From Trichodelitschia bisporula (taxonomy: Eukaryota > Ascomycota > Dothideomycetes > Phaeotrichales > Phaeotrichaceae): DNA of 64,000 nucleotides. Below are positions 1 through 12,269 of this stretch, in pieces; the stretch's first letter is position 1, and each line of letters starts with the position of its first letter. The notes beneath the pieces were generated by a model, which was not told where the DNA came from, did no database searches, and was given only the letters and a program-made list of their open reading frames with translations. The position numbers and the translations under genes were made by a program. Where the stretch lies: positions 678,064-742,063 of the forward strand of contig ML996698.1 of the NCBI GenBank assembly GCA_010356995.1, given 5' to 3'.

Positions 1-2907
1 CTAGTGTTGATCATTTTGTTGTAGTCAATCGTTCTTGCTTGCTCGTAGAGCTCCGAGCGTCCCGCTCCGAGCGTGCAGCTCATGACCATATGCTTGGGTG
101 TTTGTCGCCCAAATCCGCAGGGGCACCGGGGGTCATGTTGGCACATAAGTGCATCGCGACTTGAAGTTTTGTGAGTTTATAAAGGGGTCTTGGCAAATTC
201 TTGGCATCTCAGATATAGGGGGTGTATATGCAAGGTATGCCTCTAAGACTTTTGGGATGTGCGCCTAATGAGTCCCGGGTAAGGAATTCCCGTTTATATA
301 TCAAGCCCGCTACCCGTGTAGCCCGCATACACAGAATAGCACTACCTATTATGCAGTGCCTAGCCAATTAGTGTACGTAAATCGCCGCTTATTTGTTCTG
401 GAACTGCGCCTGGGGATTGATTGGTTTCGGAACCGCAGTTACCACAAAGGCGCATTCTGGAACTGGAACTAATGGGTTCCGCTAGGCGCTTGCCCCAAAA
501 GTCTCAGGTGCACACCTTACGTACACGTACTCTCAGCTCAGCCAGTAAATCACAAGATGGAGGTGCTTAAAAAATTCAGTCAGTGGCTGCCTCAGAGCTA
601 ACAAGACTTTACTGTTGAATTACTTTCCACGGGTTCATCGAGCAAAATAATCATCAAACCGCTCGCCCCGGGGTGTCATCTTACCGAGTTAAGGTATCGA
701 CTAGAAATATCCGTGCTGTTCAGCTGCCTATGATGATGTGATATAGACGCCCAAATTTCATTGGCCCTTGCGGCTAGCCGGAGGCGGGGGGGGGGGGGAA
801 CGTGGGGCGGAAAATGCAAAACCTCACTAACTGTCAACGTGAAAACTATCCGCAGGACACTCAAGCCACTTAGGCGCTTCTGGATGATGTAGGGCGCATA
901 CATTTGCTATCAATAATACTAGTAACCTTACCACCTTTTTCTTGCTTGGTGGCCCGGTAGGAGAATTTGTTACTCGTCTGCAAACTTTGGGTTCCCTGTC
1001 ATGGGATGCCTGGCTGGTATCTCCCAGAACTTCTATACTTGATTGACTAGATTCATGGGTGATCCGGTGAGATGCATATTTTGGGTTTCGGATGCATGAG
1101 CTAAAACAATTCTCTATGGATCTCTGTTACCCAATTTGAGGGAGGATATGATGGCGAGTATGCCACAGGTTTTCTGGTGTATGCAACTATCGGCTCCCTT
1201 CAAGTCGACATCGGCACTGCGACGGTGCCCCCTGAGGGGTTTCAAAAGGGAGAAAATTCAATCCTACCTGATTTAAGTGCCTGCACGTGTGGGCAGCTAT
1301 ATATATATATATGTTGATACATGTGAAGCGGATGTCTTGCTGATCGGTATTTGGAGGTGCCATGTTCCTTCCCTCCTACCTCTGTGGAAGGGACGGGTAG
1401 GGAACCGTGGGGTTAATTTGCTGGGCTAAATCCAGGACGGTGCCATCTACGGTACCGTAAGATCATGCACTTTCGCTGATCATTGGCCGATCGATGATCT
1501 CATCTCATACGTGTACCCCTTTGAAGATCCAGAAGGAATTGATGTTATTTAATAACTATGCACACTTACTTTTCAATGCAGCTATATATTCCCATTACCC
1601 CCCCGCCCCCCGCCTATGTAATGGATGTGTGCATCGACACTGGAGGCCGGCCTCCTCTGATCCTCACTCCGAAATGCTAAACCTAATTTATCATGCATCG
1701 GCTCGGGCAACAGTGGACCTTCCCATGAGCAATAGGGAGCGAACTATAAGGCTCTTCTCAGTTTAAGGCAAGTCTACGGGTAAGATGTTGTCTAAAGTAA
1801 AGCATTATCACACGGGTTAAAGGTATGTACCGTAGTACGTAGGGCCGGCGGATTTTATCGCAAATGAAGCAGAACGGGTGTGAATCCTTGTGTGATGTTT
1901 AATGCAACTAACACAAGGTGCCCGCTATCAGGCATGATGATAGCCGATGCTCATCCGATGTATTGTCGAACGAAGATCTTGAACAGGTCGTTCCACACGA
2001 GACCAAGGTAGAATTTCTTCCCAGGGTCCCTGACGCGTGAGGACGTATCCCCGGACCGTATGTTGTGGGATCGCCCGATGAGAACCGTACTCATGACCGT
2101 GCTTTCGACTATGGGACGTAGTTCCACTCATATGGCCTTGCCTCAGCTCAGATGTCTTGTGCCGATGGACAATGGATACAGAGGATCCGGAAGCGCTAGA
2201 GGCTGTCAAAATTCTTCCGGGGTACATATCAAGAGCAGAGCCGAATAGTAATCAGTTTCCCGATATCTAACGCGGTGAGACATTATCTCGCTGCTTGAAA
2301 AAGTCAGGGGCTGCCGGGATCGCGGCACTTGCAGGCTGAGAAGAGATGGGAATGTCAGCCACCGTCCTCAATCGGCATTGGGCATGCAGCATCAGCACTC
2401 GGCCCGGGGGACAGCGGTTCACTCACGTCCGGCGATTGATCGCGGCCAAGATCGCCCGGCACGGCTGGGTGCTGAGGCGCTGCTTCGTAAGCGTGTCGGC
2501 TGCGCAATCGCGGAAGAGACATCAATACTCGGCACGGCACTTATTCAGCTTTATCGAAAAGCGCAAGAGAGGTCGGAAAGTAAGCCACAGGAGGTTTCCT
2601 TGTCGGTATCTGGCTTGGAGTCGGGTATCTCTGCTTCATGTTGCGGTCGGCGCAGGTGTGAGCATCTCGGCAGGATGTCCGTGTGGCACCCAATCAGGTT
2701 CCACGTAGCCGGACTACATGTCTCGAGGCATGGGACGCGCAGGTCATAACACATTTCCTGTTACTTCCAGTGTCAACTCCTTCAAACAACGTCAGCTCAA
2801 GCGTGCAGCCAGTTTGACTTGACTGCCTTCGGTTTGGGTGTCGCGAACACGTTAACCGGACGATCCCCTTTCGCCACGTTGCGTCAGTGGTAACAACGCC
2901 CGGCGAC
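1..2907. other. Gene-poor region, no supported gene
   Basis: Open frames here are all short (under about 125 codons), overlap on both strands and match no family I recognise. Simple features visible are a run of 13 G at 786-798 and a short TA repeat near 1298-1313. The part from about 2340 is visibly richer in G+C than the part before it, but I find no exon chain in it. No transposon open frame or terminal repeat was seen. The last few hundred bases should contain the promoter of the RUS-family gene. Confidence 0.6.
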
Positions 2908-4527
2908 ATGGCTGGCAGCCGCCTCGAGATCGTAGAGGTTGATGAAGCTGGTAACACCACTGCAACGTACATCACAAATGAAGGAAGTGCAGGCAAAAAG
3001 CCCGACCCAAGTAGTCGGGTCGACGTTATCGTACAGCGCCGACTCCTACCCGACCGTCAAGCTACTAACGTCGGCAGCTTCCACAGGATCCGAAGTCCTT
3101 GTGGCAAAAGGGTCTGGATGTGTTCCTTCCTGCTGGCTATCCGCAGAGCGTAACGGAGGACTACATGGCGTGAGTAACTAGGATCTAGAACTAAACTACA
3201 GTGTTCTAAGGAGAAGCAGCTATCAAATCTACGTATGGCGCAAATGACTGGACGCTGAATCATGTCTGATGCCCAAAGGACTCGCTGCAGGCCTTCTCTA
3301 GCTCCATTGCGGGTCTTCTGTCAGGGAGAGCCGTACTTCAAGGTGCGTGACCCCTCGCTGGGCTCCGAAGCCTGCGCAAGTCGCTGGTCCCGCCTAACCA
3401 ATGGAGCCATAGGCGTCGGTGTTGGCGATGCTTCCGCAACGCCAACGGCAGCACTGCTCTACACGGTACTTCAAGAATCGGCGGGCCGCCTAGCCACGAT
3501 CCTCTTTGCATACAGGCTTGGTACAGCGTTGGAGCCCGAGTGCAAAATGTACCGGCTGGCGGCCGACATCTTCAACGACGCGGCAATGATTCTCGATTGC
3601 CTGTCGCCCGTCTTCCCTAAGCCCATTAGGATCGCGATCCTTAGTTCATCAAGCATCCTAAGAGCGCTTTGCGGCGTCGCCGCAGGCAGCTCAAAAGCCA
3701 GCCTTAGCGCTCACTTTGCGAAATGGGGAAACCTCGGAGAATTGAACGCTGTGAGGGATTGGGCGCTGAAACGTGGCTCCGCTGATGGAAGCTGACGATG
3801 CTGCAGAAAGATTCAAGCCAAGAAACGGTGATTTCGCTCATTGGAATGCTTGTATGTCCCACGGCTTAAAGCGCTGTCGATGACTAACCAGCGACAGGCG
3901 GGGAGCATGGTGGTGTCGTCCATCTCGTCACCATTGGCAACGTGGAGTACGCTGTTGTTCCTGCTCGGCGTGCACATTAGCATGAACCACGCTGCGGTTC
4001 GATCCGTCAGCATGCGGTCGCTCAACCGCCAGCGGGCCAACATTGTGTTCTCGCACCTGCTGGCATACGACAAGATGTTGACGCCGCAGCAGGTGTCGCG
4101 ACGCGAACGCATCTTCGAGCGTAGCGGTGTCCTTCGCTGGGCGGACGACCACATGGTCGGACATGGCAAAATCGGCGTCAGCCTGGGGGATCTCATTCGC
4201 AGTCTCGGGGGAAGTGGTGCCACGCTGACCGAGTTGCTGGACCTGTACGCCGATGAGGCCTACATTTTATGGTTTGACCCGCACTCCTCAACGGCCCACA
4301 TTGTGCTCAAACAAGGATGCACTCCCGAGCAGCAGCTAAAGGCCTGGTGCCAAGGGTTGTTGTTGGCAAAGAAGACGAGCGAGGCAGGCTCCAGCACAGA
4401 GGGAGCGGAGACGCTGCGTGAGATTACACGCGTATTCAGCGAATACAGCCGGCGGCTCAGAGTGGCAGGTTGGGATCTCAATAGTGCCGCGTTGGAGACC
4501 CGCTCGGGGACTCGCGTCAAGGTTTGA
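2908..4527 (+). CDS. RUS1/DUF647 family protein
   Basis: Exons 2908-3030, 3078-3169, 3220-3232, 3279-3342, 3413-3750, 3807-3851 and 3898-4527 join in phase to 434 residues. The core reads DVFLPAGYPQSVTEDYMA-YQIY-DSLQAFSSSIAGLLSG, then GVGVGDASATPTAALL, LGTALEPECKMYRLAADIFN, CGVAAGSSKASLSAHF and NRQRANIVF, all hallmarks of the Root UVB Sensitive (DUF647) family. Plant members (RUS1/RUS2) are linked to UV-B response, vitamin B6 homeostasis and auxin transport; the fungal role is unknown to me. Hydrophobic stretches suggest membrane association. The six introns are 46-70 nt, and exon 3 is only 13 nt. Intron 1 carries a CTAAC-type branch sequence shortly before its acceptor. The start is the first ATG in the exon 1 frame. 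A simple reading of the 5' end looks frameshifted, but splicing restores one frame without any change. Confidence 0.88.
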
Positions 4528-7500
4528 TGGTGGATTACTGTGCAGCAAAGCTGGGAAAAGGCAATCAATAACTGGGGGCGACGATATCCGAAATGTGGTA
4601 GCGGCTCTCCGGTGGTCCCGAGCCCGAGAGTAAGCGCGGGACTTCGTTGATGATGAGTTGATGAATTGCCACTGTCTGACGCGAGATGTGGAGACGTGAA
4701 CAGCAAATTGCCCATGGAACATGATTCGAAGCTGCATGGAAGGAATGATCCTCGTGGGGGAAGGCACGGCGAGTTGGTGGGTGACGATTGGCTCACCCCT
4801 GTCTCGTGCCACGGGCTGCCACTTTGCACTTCTCACCCGTGCCACCCTTGCTGACTGGGCTAGACCCAGTCAGGTACTGTTCTAGAAGGGATTCTGTCGG
4901 CTGTGGAAGGTACGGTGGAAGGTTGGAAGGTTCCATGGAAGGTGCGGTGGAAACAATAGTTCAATTTCCCAGCCGTGGCAAAGCGGTAAAGAAGCGGGTC
5001 CTTGTGGAAAGGGAGGGTACTGCAGTACAGTATTTCCTTCCTCACCAGTCACCACCTCTTTGTTGCATCACATCGGACATGACTGCCGTGCTTCTTTATT
5101 ATTGCCCTTGCAAAAGGGCACATCCCACGTTCCTGGCTCTCTGCGGCTCCAGCTGGATCGTACACACGGCAGACTCGCATCGCAAAAACCCGCAAGCCAT
5201 CAAACTCAAATGGCAACCCCCGGCGTTAGCACCAGCCCAAGTCGTCGGGTCCGAAGCCAGCATGAGTCGGCACACTTCGAACGGCATCGGCTGGAAAAAG
5301 TATGAAGCGTAGCCAGCCTCCTGGCAGAAGGGGGACCACCCTCAAAGGCCGGTAGCGGCTTGGACACACGCAAACAATGAGCACTGAGAAGATGCGTTGC
5401 ACGGCCTTCTCGCCGTTGTTCCACCTTTGGAACCCAGCGTCCGGCGCGCCGGAGGAGTAGAGAGCACGTGTGGGACTGTGACGACGTCGGGACGCATCCG
5501 GCACGACCGAGCCTGAGTCGGTGGGAAAGGGTTAGGAGTCGTTGGTGCTGACTGCAGCGTTTTGAGAGCCGCAAATCTCGCCTTCTGCAGGCGGAGCGCT
5601 TGTGACTCGCGAATGCCGATGGGTCTCTATTTGCCCAGGGCTTTACCGGGAAATACTGGCGCGGGCATCGTACGGTAGATAACTAGCCGACGGCGCGAGT
5701 TAAGAACAAGCTCCCTCCCCGAGACCTGACTATTGATGGACCAGGCCCTCGGTACAACGCCGCAGCTAGCAGTGGCATCATATGAAAAAGTGCGTAGTTC
5801 ATCTCCCTTCGCTGGCTTCGTCTTGCAGATCCAAGACAGGCTCAGCATTATTGGGGGGGAAAGGTTATTGAGCCGACCAGGCGGGAATAATGCCGGCTTT
5901 TGCTTTAGAGCGTGGTGACGGCATCAACGCGCGGAGATGTTTCATCTGCGTTGGCTCGCAAATGGGACCAATGGAATGGACAGATGGACATCAGGGGGGT
6001 TTGGGACTTCGCCATAAAGTTCACCCGATAGCAACTAGGATTGGACAAGGACGAGGGGGGGAAGTTGATGAGGCAAGCGCGGCAAAATGAACAGCGCGTG
6101 GACGACAGGCGGGAAGGCTGCGAGTAATGACAGCACAAAGCCTTGCTGGGCTAAAAGGGCACTTGTCCATACTTGTGCAAAGCCCCGCAAGCCTTGACAC
6201 CATTGGCGCGGGGGGGAGAGCAATGGCGCCAAGATGAATGATGGGTGATGATTGGAGAGGACAAGGGAAGAATTGGAGGGGGTGACAGCACGCGGCATGG
6301 AAGGTGTGGACATGGGACAGGGTTAAATGAGTGTAAAGGGGGGTGGGGGAGTGAAATGAGTGGAGGATAGAGAATACGGGGGGGGGGAGACGCTGGACGA
6401 AAGACAGTGCAAGTACGGTATACACCGTGCAGAGGGAAAAGAAGAAGAAGAGGAAGAGAAGTGGAAGCGGAAGGGAACAAGGAATCTCTCGAAAGCGTTG
6501 GAAGCGCACTAGAAGGCCCGCCCATGCCGCCCACTCCGGAGCAGCCCCACTTGGCGGCCCTATCGCGCTGCACCGCTCCCACGCCTGTCTTGATCAGTGA
6601 TCAGTGATCGTCGGTCGCCCTTTCCCTCTTCTCTCTACTGTCTGCCTCTTTTCCCCCTCCTCTCTTCACACAATACCTATCCCGTCCCCCTTCCACACTC
6701 TCTCCCCCTTCCCCCTGGCGGCTCCGTAGTCATTCTCATCTCTTCTCTCGCATCATCGTACCTCTTACTCCTCTTTTCGCCTTCCTCTCTCCTCTCTCTC
6801 CTCATCCATCCTCACTTCGCGCATTCCTCCGCAAGCTATCCCCGCGCCCAATTCTCCCGATTCTCTCAGCCTTCTTCAACTCCCTATCGTTCCCGGCTGT
6901 GCCCCAAACGTGTACCCGCTTCCCGAGTCGCACCTTCTGTTGGCTAGGCAAAAAAAAGAGTGGAGACGCGGTCTGTGGGTCCTGCCCTTTTGGAAGCCAC
7001 TCCCCGAACAACCCACTCTATACCAGACACGCGCCTTACCTCTCACCACCACCACCATCTCTCCCATCACCACCACCACCATCAACCCCCCCCCCCCGCT
7101 AGCAAGAGAAAGTGTCGCCAGTCGCCCCTTCCACGCTTAACACTCGCCTCGTACTCTATTCAACGCCCACTGTTACCGCCCGGGCCGAACCCGATTTAGC
7201 ATCCCATCGTATATCTCAATAGCTACCCCCCTCCCCCACACACACACACACACACACACACACAACTCACACGCCTTACCTTGTCAACATCTCATTCCGC
7301 AGCTGTCGCACCTTAACCTCAACTCCCCACCACCAACGGAAACTCTCACCACTTCGTCATCAGTGCACCTCACCACGCATCCTACCCACTCCACCATAGA
7401 CGCTTGTCCACCTGTTGTGTAACCGACGCTGTTCAACTACGCTCGCCCCTCCCACACACCCTATCCACCCTTTGTCGACCCTACTCCGCCTTTTTACCCC

Positions 7501-7752
7501 GTCCCCTAAGCACGACCATTCGCCAATGTCCTCATAAGGTCCGGTCGTCGCTCTCTCGAATCGTCAAGGCCTTTCGCCCTCACAACAACCTTCGCAACCT
7601 TCACAATTCCGTCTCTCTGTTTCCCGATTTCTGCCAATCTGGCTTTCCGTCGCCGCCGCTCGCAGCCCCAGCTGTGCCTTCGATCCGGTGACGAGCGACA
7701 GAAGGACCGTCAACTGCGGAGGGCGGCAAGGGGTGGTATCTGGAAGAACGTG
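4528..7752. other. Spacer and long leader upstream of the RGS gene
   Basis: No supported gene. A purine-rich patch near 4905-4960 repeats GGAAGGT-like units. From about 6600 the + strand is strongly pyrimidine-rich and includes a CA microsatellite and C runs, as expected of a long 5' leader or promoter for the RGS gene at 7753. The leader contains short upstream ATG frames, for example near 7526. The open frames on either strand (143-162 codons around 6021-6582) are low-complexity shadows of purine/pyrimidine bias. Confidence 0.6.
7237..7264 (+). repeat. CA dinucleotide microsatellite, 14 units
   Basis: An uninterrupted CA tract of 14 units lies in the pyrimidine-rich leader about 490 bp before the start codon of the RGS-domain gene. 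It is simple-sequence DNA and its length probably varies between strains. Confidence 0.95.
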
Positions 7753-9000
7753 ATGAGTGGTCGGAGATCCGTCACCTCCTTGCTTTCGTCCAAGTCCACG
7801 TCCCCCGCAGCCGCCTCTTCCCGCGTCATATCACACGCCGCACCCTCCCCCGACACCACAGACACCGACGATAGCGACGGTAAATCAGTCATGGCGCACT
7901 ATGCTCCCGCCAGTCGACCGTTGAGCGTCGCGATCCCCCACACCTTTGGCGCTCAGGGTCCGTACTGTCCGCGGAGACCACATCTTTCCGAAATCCTCGC
8001 CAACACGTCGACACCGCCATGGACCCTTAGTGCGTTCATGGCATACCTGTCGCAAAATCACTGCTTGGAGACGCTCGAATTCACCATGGATGCGACGCGC
8101 TACCGTAAGCATTACCTCAAGACGGCCGGCCGCTGTCCCAACGGTCAGATCGCGCCCAAGACCGAAGAGTGCGTCTACATTCAATCGCTCTGGCAGCGGC
8201 TGTTGCAAGCGTACATCATCCCCAACGGTCCTCGGGAGGTCAATCTCCCTTCCGATGTGCGCAACGACCTGCTGTCCCTCTCTGCTGACACCGACCTCCC
8301 GCCGCACCCTTCGGTTCTGGATACCGCGGTGCAAAAGGTCTACGAGCTGATGGAGGAGTCAGTACTGGTCCCGTTTCTCAACAGCGTCTGGCCACAGTCG
8401 TCAAACCCAGACTCGGCATACAACACTTCTTCCGAAGAGCTGTCGTCCGGTCCTCATGCCGGATCGTACGACGATCGCGCCTTTTACCGCGCTAGGTCTC
8501 GGCGACAACGCCGATCATCACCACCGCTATCAATGTCGACCCCTGCTACCGGAATTTCGACAAACCGTGCATCGGCTCCCTCATCGTTTGCCTCATTCGC
8601 GCGAACTCTCTCGCATTCTGCTCGCCAAATCTCTCACCCGAACTCCCACACGTCCTCGGCAACGAACTCGACGCGTACATCGGCATCTGCGGCTACGCTC
8701 AGCCCCCTAGTTCACCCGACCTCAGACTACTCGTCGGCGAGTGGCTCGCCTGCTGACTCGACACCTGCGGACGACTCTACGACCAGCCCTGACGGCTTCT
8801 ACGATCCCATGACGCCTCCGACGACACCACCGCTTTGCGAGTTTGCAGGCGGAAGTCCCATGAGCGTGACGTCCGGGTCAGTTGGCGATCGAAGGGAAAG
8901 AGAGCAGAGCGGCAGCGCTTGGAGGAAGATGCGAAGTAGTTTCGGGTTCCGGAAGAAGGCAGATTCGCCGTTTGGAAGGGACGATGAGATGCAGATGTGA
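7753..9000 (+). CDS. RGS-domain protein, regulator of G-protein signalling (RgsA-like)
   Basis: Single open frame of 415 residues from the first ATG; a GTG lies just before it. Residues ~75-220 form a split fungal-type RGS box: PHLSEILANTSTPPWTLSAF, then MAYLSQNHCLETLEF, and a second half with PHPSVLDTAVQKVYELMEE and SVLVPFLNS. RGS proteins speed GTP hydrolysis by G-alpha subunits and so dampen receptor signalling at the plasma membrane. The C-terminal half is Ser/Thr/Pro-rich and probably disordered, ending in a basic patch (AWRKMRSSFGFRKKAD). The arrangement resembles fungal RgsA-type single-domain regulators rather than FlbA/Sst2, since no DEP domain is present. The long pyrimidine-rich leader with small upstream frames suggests translational control, which is inference. 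Confidence 0.8.
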   Translation: MSGRRSVTSLLSSKSTSPAAASSRVISHAAPSPDTTDTDDSDGKSVMAHYAPASRPLSVAIPHTFGAQGPYCPRRPHLSEILANTSTPPWTLSAFMAYLSQNHCLETLEFTMDATRYRKHYLKTAGRCPNGQIAPKTEECVYIQSLWQRLLQAYIIPNGPREVNLPSDVRNDLLSLSADTDLPPHPSVLDTAVQKVYELMEESVLVPFLNSVWPQSSNPDSAYNTSSEELSSGPHAGSYDDRAFYRARSRRQRRSSPPLSMSTPATGISTNRASAPSSFASFARTLSHSARQISHPNSHTSSATNSTRTSASAATLSPLVHPTSDYSSASGSPADSTPADDSTTSPDGFYDPMTPPTTPPLCEFAGGSPMSVTSGSVGDRREREQSGSAWRKMRSSFGFRKKADSPFGRDDEMQM

Positions 9001-9692
9001 TGCTTTTTCCTGGTTGTGTATCTCACATCTCTCCTGAGAACTGGTGGTTGCTTTGGCGCATTTGGGCAGGCGGGAATAGTTTGTACCTACGACGGCAGGA
9101 AAAGGCAACGGCGTAGAGGCATGGGTTGGGCTTGACTTTTTTTTGGGAAGCATGATTTGCCTGGATATTCTCTTTTGGCCATGCATTTGAACGGTACGCG
9201 GGTGACCTGGGCGATCATTACACATTAGACGTGGGGACCTTTTGGTTTTGAGGAGTCATATTGGGGGGATGGGGCAACGGCGAATGGACTGGACGCATCA
9301 TCTCCCGGCGTCGTCATTGTGGTTGGTGGTATTAGGGTGTGTATGTACATAAAGCTGGCATTGGGTGGATTTGAACCCAGGATTGCGCGGCCGGCGAGCG
9401 CGCAGCGGGTAGATATGATGGGGGCCTGGCTCGCTGCGAAGCGGATAGAGGCCGCGAATGATATCATGATTGTCAAGGGCTTGGAACTGTTGCTTCCGTG
9501 TCTTCATCTTTTTCTGCAAGTTGATTTGGCAGATATGTGCTGCCTTCCCGGTTTGATTTGATTTGAGGTGTCTAGACCTAGCCTGGGAGGATACTCGTCT
9601 CCAGCTGCTGGATACGCCGTTACTTCGACTTCGCATGGACTTCAGACCCTCAAACACGGGACTCCCCTCGGCGTACTCGCAGATGGATACAC
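9001..9692. other. Spacer between RGS and eIF2B-beta genes
   Basis: No gene supported. It holds the 3' flanks of two convergent genes. A T-loop-like sequence near 9370 was tested as a tRNA on the minus strand and rejected. Confidence 0.6.
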
Positions 9693-11284
9693 TCAATCCT
9701 CCAGGTTGACATCCTTGATGTCATAATGATCCATGACGATTTTGTAAAGGTAAGACGGTGCATGGCCGCCCCTGTCACAGTCAGCAGGCAGTCAGGGCAC
9801 AGGGGATACCACGTCAGACTCACAGGTTGGTGATGTACAGGTCGATAAGATCAGGCGTGATGTAGTCATACAGCGGGTTGAAGACTTTAAGCTTCTGCAC
9901 GATTTCCTGGTCGGAGTAGCGTTCCACTACGCCGGCATCGCCCCACTCAATCAACTCATCGTTGTCGAAGGGGTAGATGGGGCTGAGCTTATACACGCCG
10001 CTGAGCACGACGACAGGGGTTTGATGCACCTTTGCCGCCTTTACGATGTTGCCGGCTCCGGCGGCGGCAACAAGACCGCCGTTCGCGAGGACGGTGTGTG
10101 TGGCGAGGATGACTTTGTTCACCCGAGACATCAGTGCGAAGACAGCGGCGTCTGGGATCATGATCACCGTGATACCTGCGGCAGTGAGTGGCTTGAATGG
10201 TTCATCCGCTAGCTCGAGTTCCTCGTTGAACTCCTGTGGTCGGCCACCGAAGATGGTAGTTACCGTGGAGGCAGACTCGTTGGGGTACCCCTCTACGTGG
10301 ATGACGGTGAATTTGCGCTTCCGAGCTGCGGTCAGGAGGAAGTTCTGCACGGTGAGCGAGGCGGTGTACGTCAGGATGATCTCGTCAGCGTGTATGTGAT
10401 CGAGGGCATACAGGGCGATTTCCTGATCGACAGACTCGAGTTCGTCGAGGATCTCGCGGACGCTCTCGAGGACTTCGGCTTTGATGTCCTTGAGCGGGAC
10501 CTCGGTGAAATTCTCCGGCCTCCCACTACTCTTTACGCTCTGCAAAGCCGGCGAGTCGACGCCTGAGGGGTCGTCGTCGATTTCTGGCTGTGTGAACAAG
10601 CCGAACATCTGCTGCGCGGTCGGCGCAATAGTCGACACTTGCGTAAGAGCCGTCTGCAATGATGGACGGATCGGGAGCGGAGTGTACGTCCCAGGGAGCT
10701 CCCCCTCGGCTTTGGGCGGCACCATGCTGGCTGGTTCCGTTGCTCCATGCTTGAGAGGACTGAAGGTGGAAATGCCGGAAGACAGATTCGGCCGGTGCCT
10801 GACGGGGCTGTGGTTGCGGCTCTCCTGCTTCTCGGCCTCGCTGTCACCATCACGCTCGCTATCGCCATCTAGTCCCTCATCGCTCACGGATCTATCGCTA
10901 CCCAGAATGGCTCCCTCAGCAACTTCCCGGATCAGAGCGAGCACGCGCCGCACCATATTGCCGACGACCATCTCCCGCGGCGTCGCAGCGATGAGGCGCC
11001 GGCCCACGGAGCGGATGCGCAAAAGCAGTTCGTCGGCATTGGCGCCACGAAAGTCGGCGAGGACACGGCGCAGGAGGTGCGTGGTTGCCAGGGCGCATAG
11101 CCGAGGAGTGCGGATTTGTCTACGTTTGAGGAGACTACACACACAGGTGGTTAGGTACTGATGCAGCGGGTGGGGAAGAATCTTACTCGGCCAGCAGCTC
11201 TATGCAGGGCTCGACATCTCTGCTTTTCAACGCCTTCAAGAAGTAGGGAAGATCGGGCGTTGCCGAGTTCATGGCGCCCGGCAT
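9693..11284 (-). CDS. GCD7: Translation initiation factor eIF2B subunit beta
   Basis: Exons (minus strand) 11284-11187, 11134-9824 and 9771-9693 join to 495 residues; both introns are 52 nt. eIF2B is the cytosolic guanine nucleotide exchange factor for eIF2; the beta subunit belongs to the regulatory alpha/beta/delta group that senses phosphorylated eIF2. Supporting sequence: LLKRRQIRTPRLCALATTHL near the N-terminus, the C-terminal fold with ALMSRVNKVILATHTVLANG and KVHQTPVVVLSGVYKLSPIY, and the end DLYITNL-GGHAPSYLYKIV, where the last 26 codons lie on a separate exon. An acidic, Ser-rich linker (about residues 125-240) separates the two halves. The first ATG (11284) is followed four codons later by another in-frame ATG (11272), so the start is uncertain by that much. 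It is divergent from NEM1. Confidence 0.92.
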
Positions 11285-12269
11285 GCCGTTCGCAGCTATT
11301 TGAGCCAGCGAAGGCGCCGATGTGTTGGCGGGGTAGTTGCGCGACAAGTAAGAGCGGCGCACGAAGGGAAGCAGAGAGCACGCTGTTCACTTTAAGCAGA
11401 AGAAAAAGATAGGGAAGATCGAGGGTGGTGTGGAGAGGCTTTTATATTGGCGGGATCTATGTGTTGTGCAGTTGTACAGTCAGTTCCATACACGGAGCTA
11501 AGGCTGTCGTTAATGTGTGGTAGTCTTGGCATGTCGTTTCCCAACTGTTTGGTGGGAGACGCACTTTTTTGGGGTTGGGAGGGGTTGGGGGAGGGGGAGG
11601 AGAGTTGGCGAGTAGAGAAGGAAGAAAGAGACGGAGGAGAGCTTCGTCATGCACTCTTCCCCCCTCTTCTCCCCCCCCCTAAGGCCACCAACAATAACCT
11701 CCTCCTCCTCCTCCTCCTCCTCCTCCTCCTTGCCTTGCCCACCTCTACCAACACTACTCTCTCCATCAACCATCGCGAGTCTACCGGTATTCGTGTCAAA
11801 CTCTCCTACTCACTCTGAAACTTGGTCAACCGTAGCTGTGGTTGTCTCCCTCCAACTCCCCTTCACACTTCCCGTACTCTTCGACCTCTCGCACTCCCGC
11901 GCCCAAACGCTTCACCCCCAACCAACCTTTGGCTTGTTGACCCCCTCTCCCCGCTCTCCCGCCGCACCGCGTGATCCCGAAGGTGGCTACTTGCTGCACA
12001 TCACATGGGCACAACGCCGTGGTGCCCTTCATCGGTTTTCTGTCCATCGTCCTCCCTGTCGGAGTTTCTATTGCACTTGTCCATGGCTGGTGCCAGAGCT
12101 TGAAGCTCCCCAACCGCCCGCTTTTCCGCCATTGCTGCACCTTCCACCTCCAGTCCCGTCCTCAACAACGCTGCGCCAACCGAACCATCCAAGGCATATG
12201 CACATTTAGACCCATAACCCTCCAATTCGTGGCGACTGGCTCTCGGTGCAGGTGCACGACGAGGGCCCG
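11285..12269. promoter_or_regulatory. Divergent spacer eIF2B-beta / NEM1
   Basis: Just under 1 kb between two divergent genes. It holds a CCT trinucleotide run at about 11698-11730 and C-rich tracts toward NEM1, probably its leader. The longest open frame (186 codons) is made of low-complexity Ser/Pro codons and has no family match. Confidence 0.5.

Noticed and set aside
2939-3153. Apparent frameshifts at the 5' end of the RUS gene
   Set aside because: A 47-nt intron (3031-3077) with a CTAAC branch word joins the frames in phase and gives the family sequence, so no break is needed.
6021-6582. Minus-strand frames rich in Pro/Leu/Ser
   Set aside because: They mirror a purine-rich spacer; low complexity and no homology signal.
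9350-9480. tRNA-like T-loop (minus strand GGGTTCAAATCC)
   Set aside because: T stem is mismatched, no paired acceptor, no A box and no valid anticodon loop could be found.
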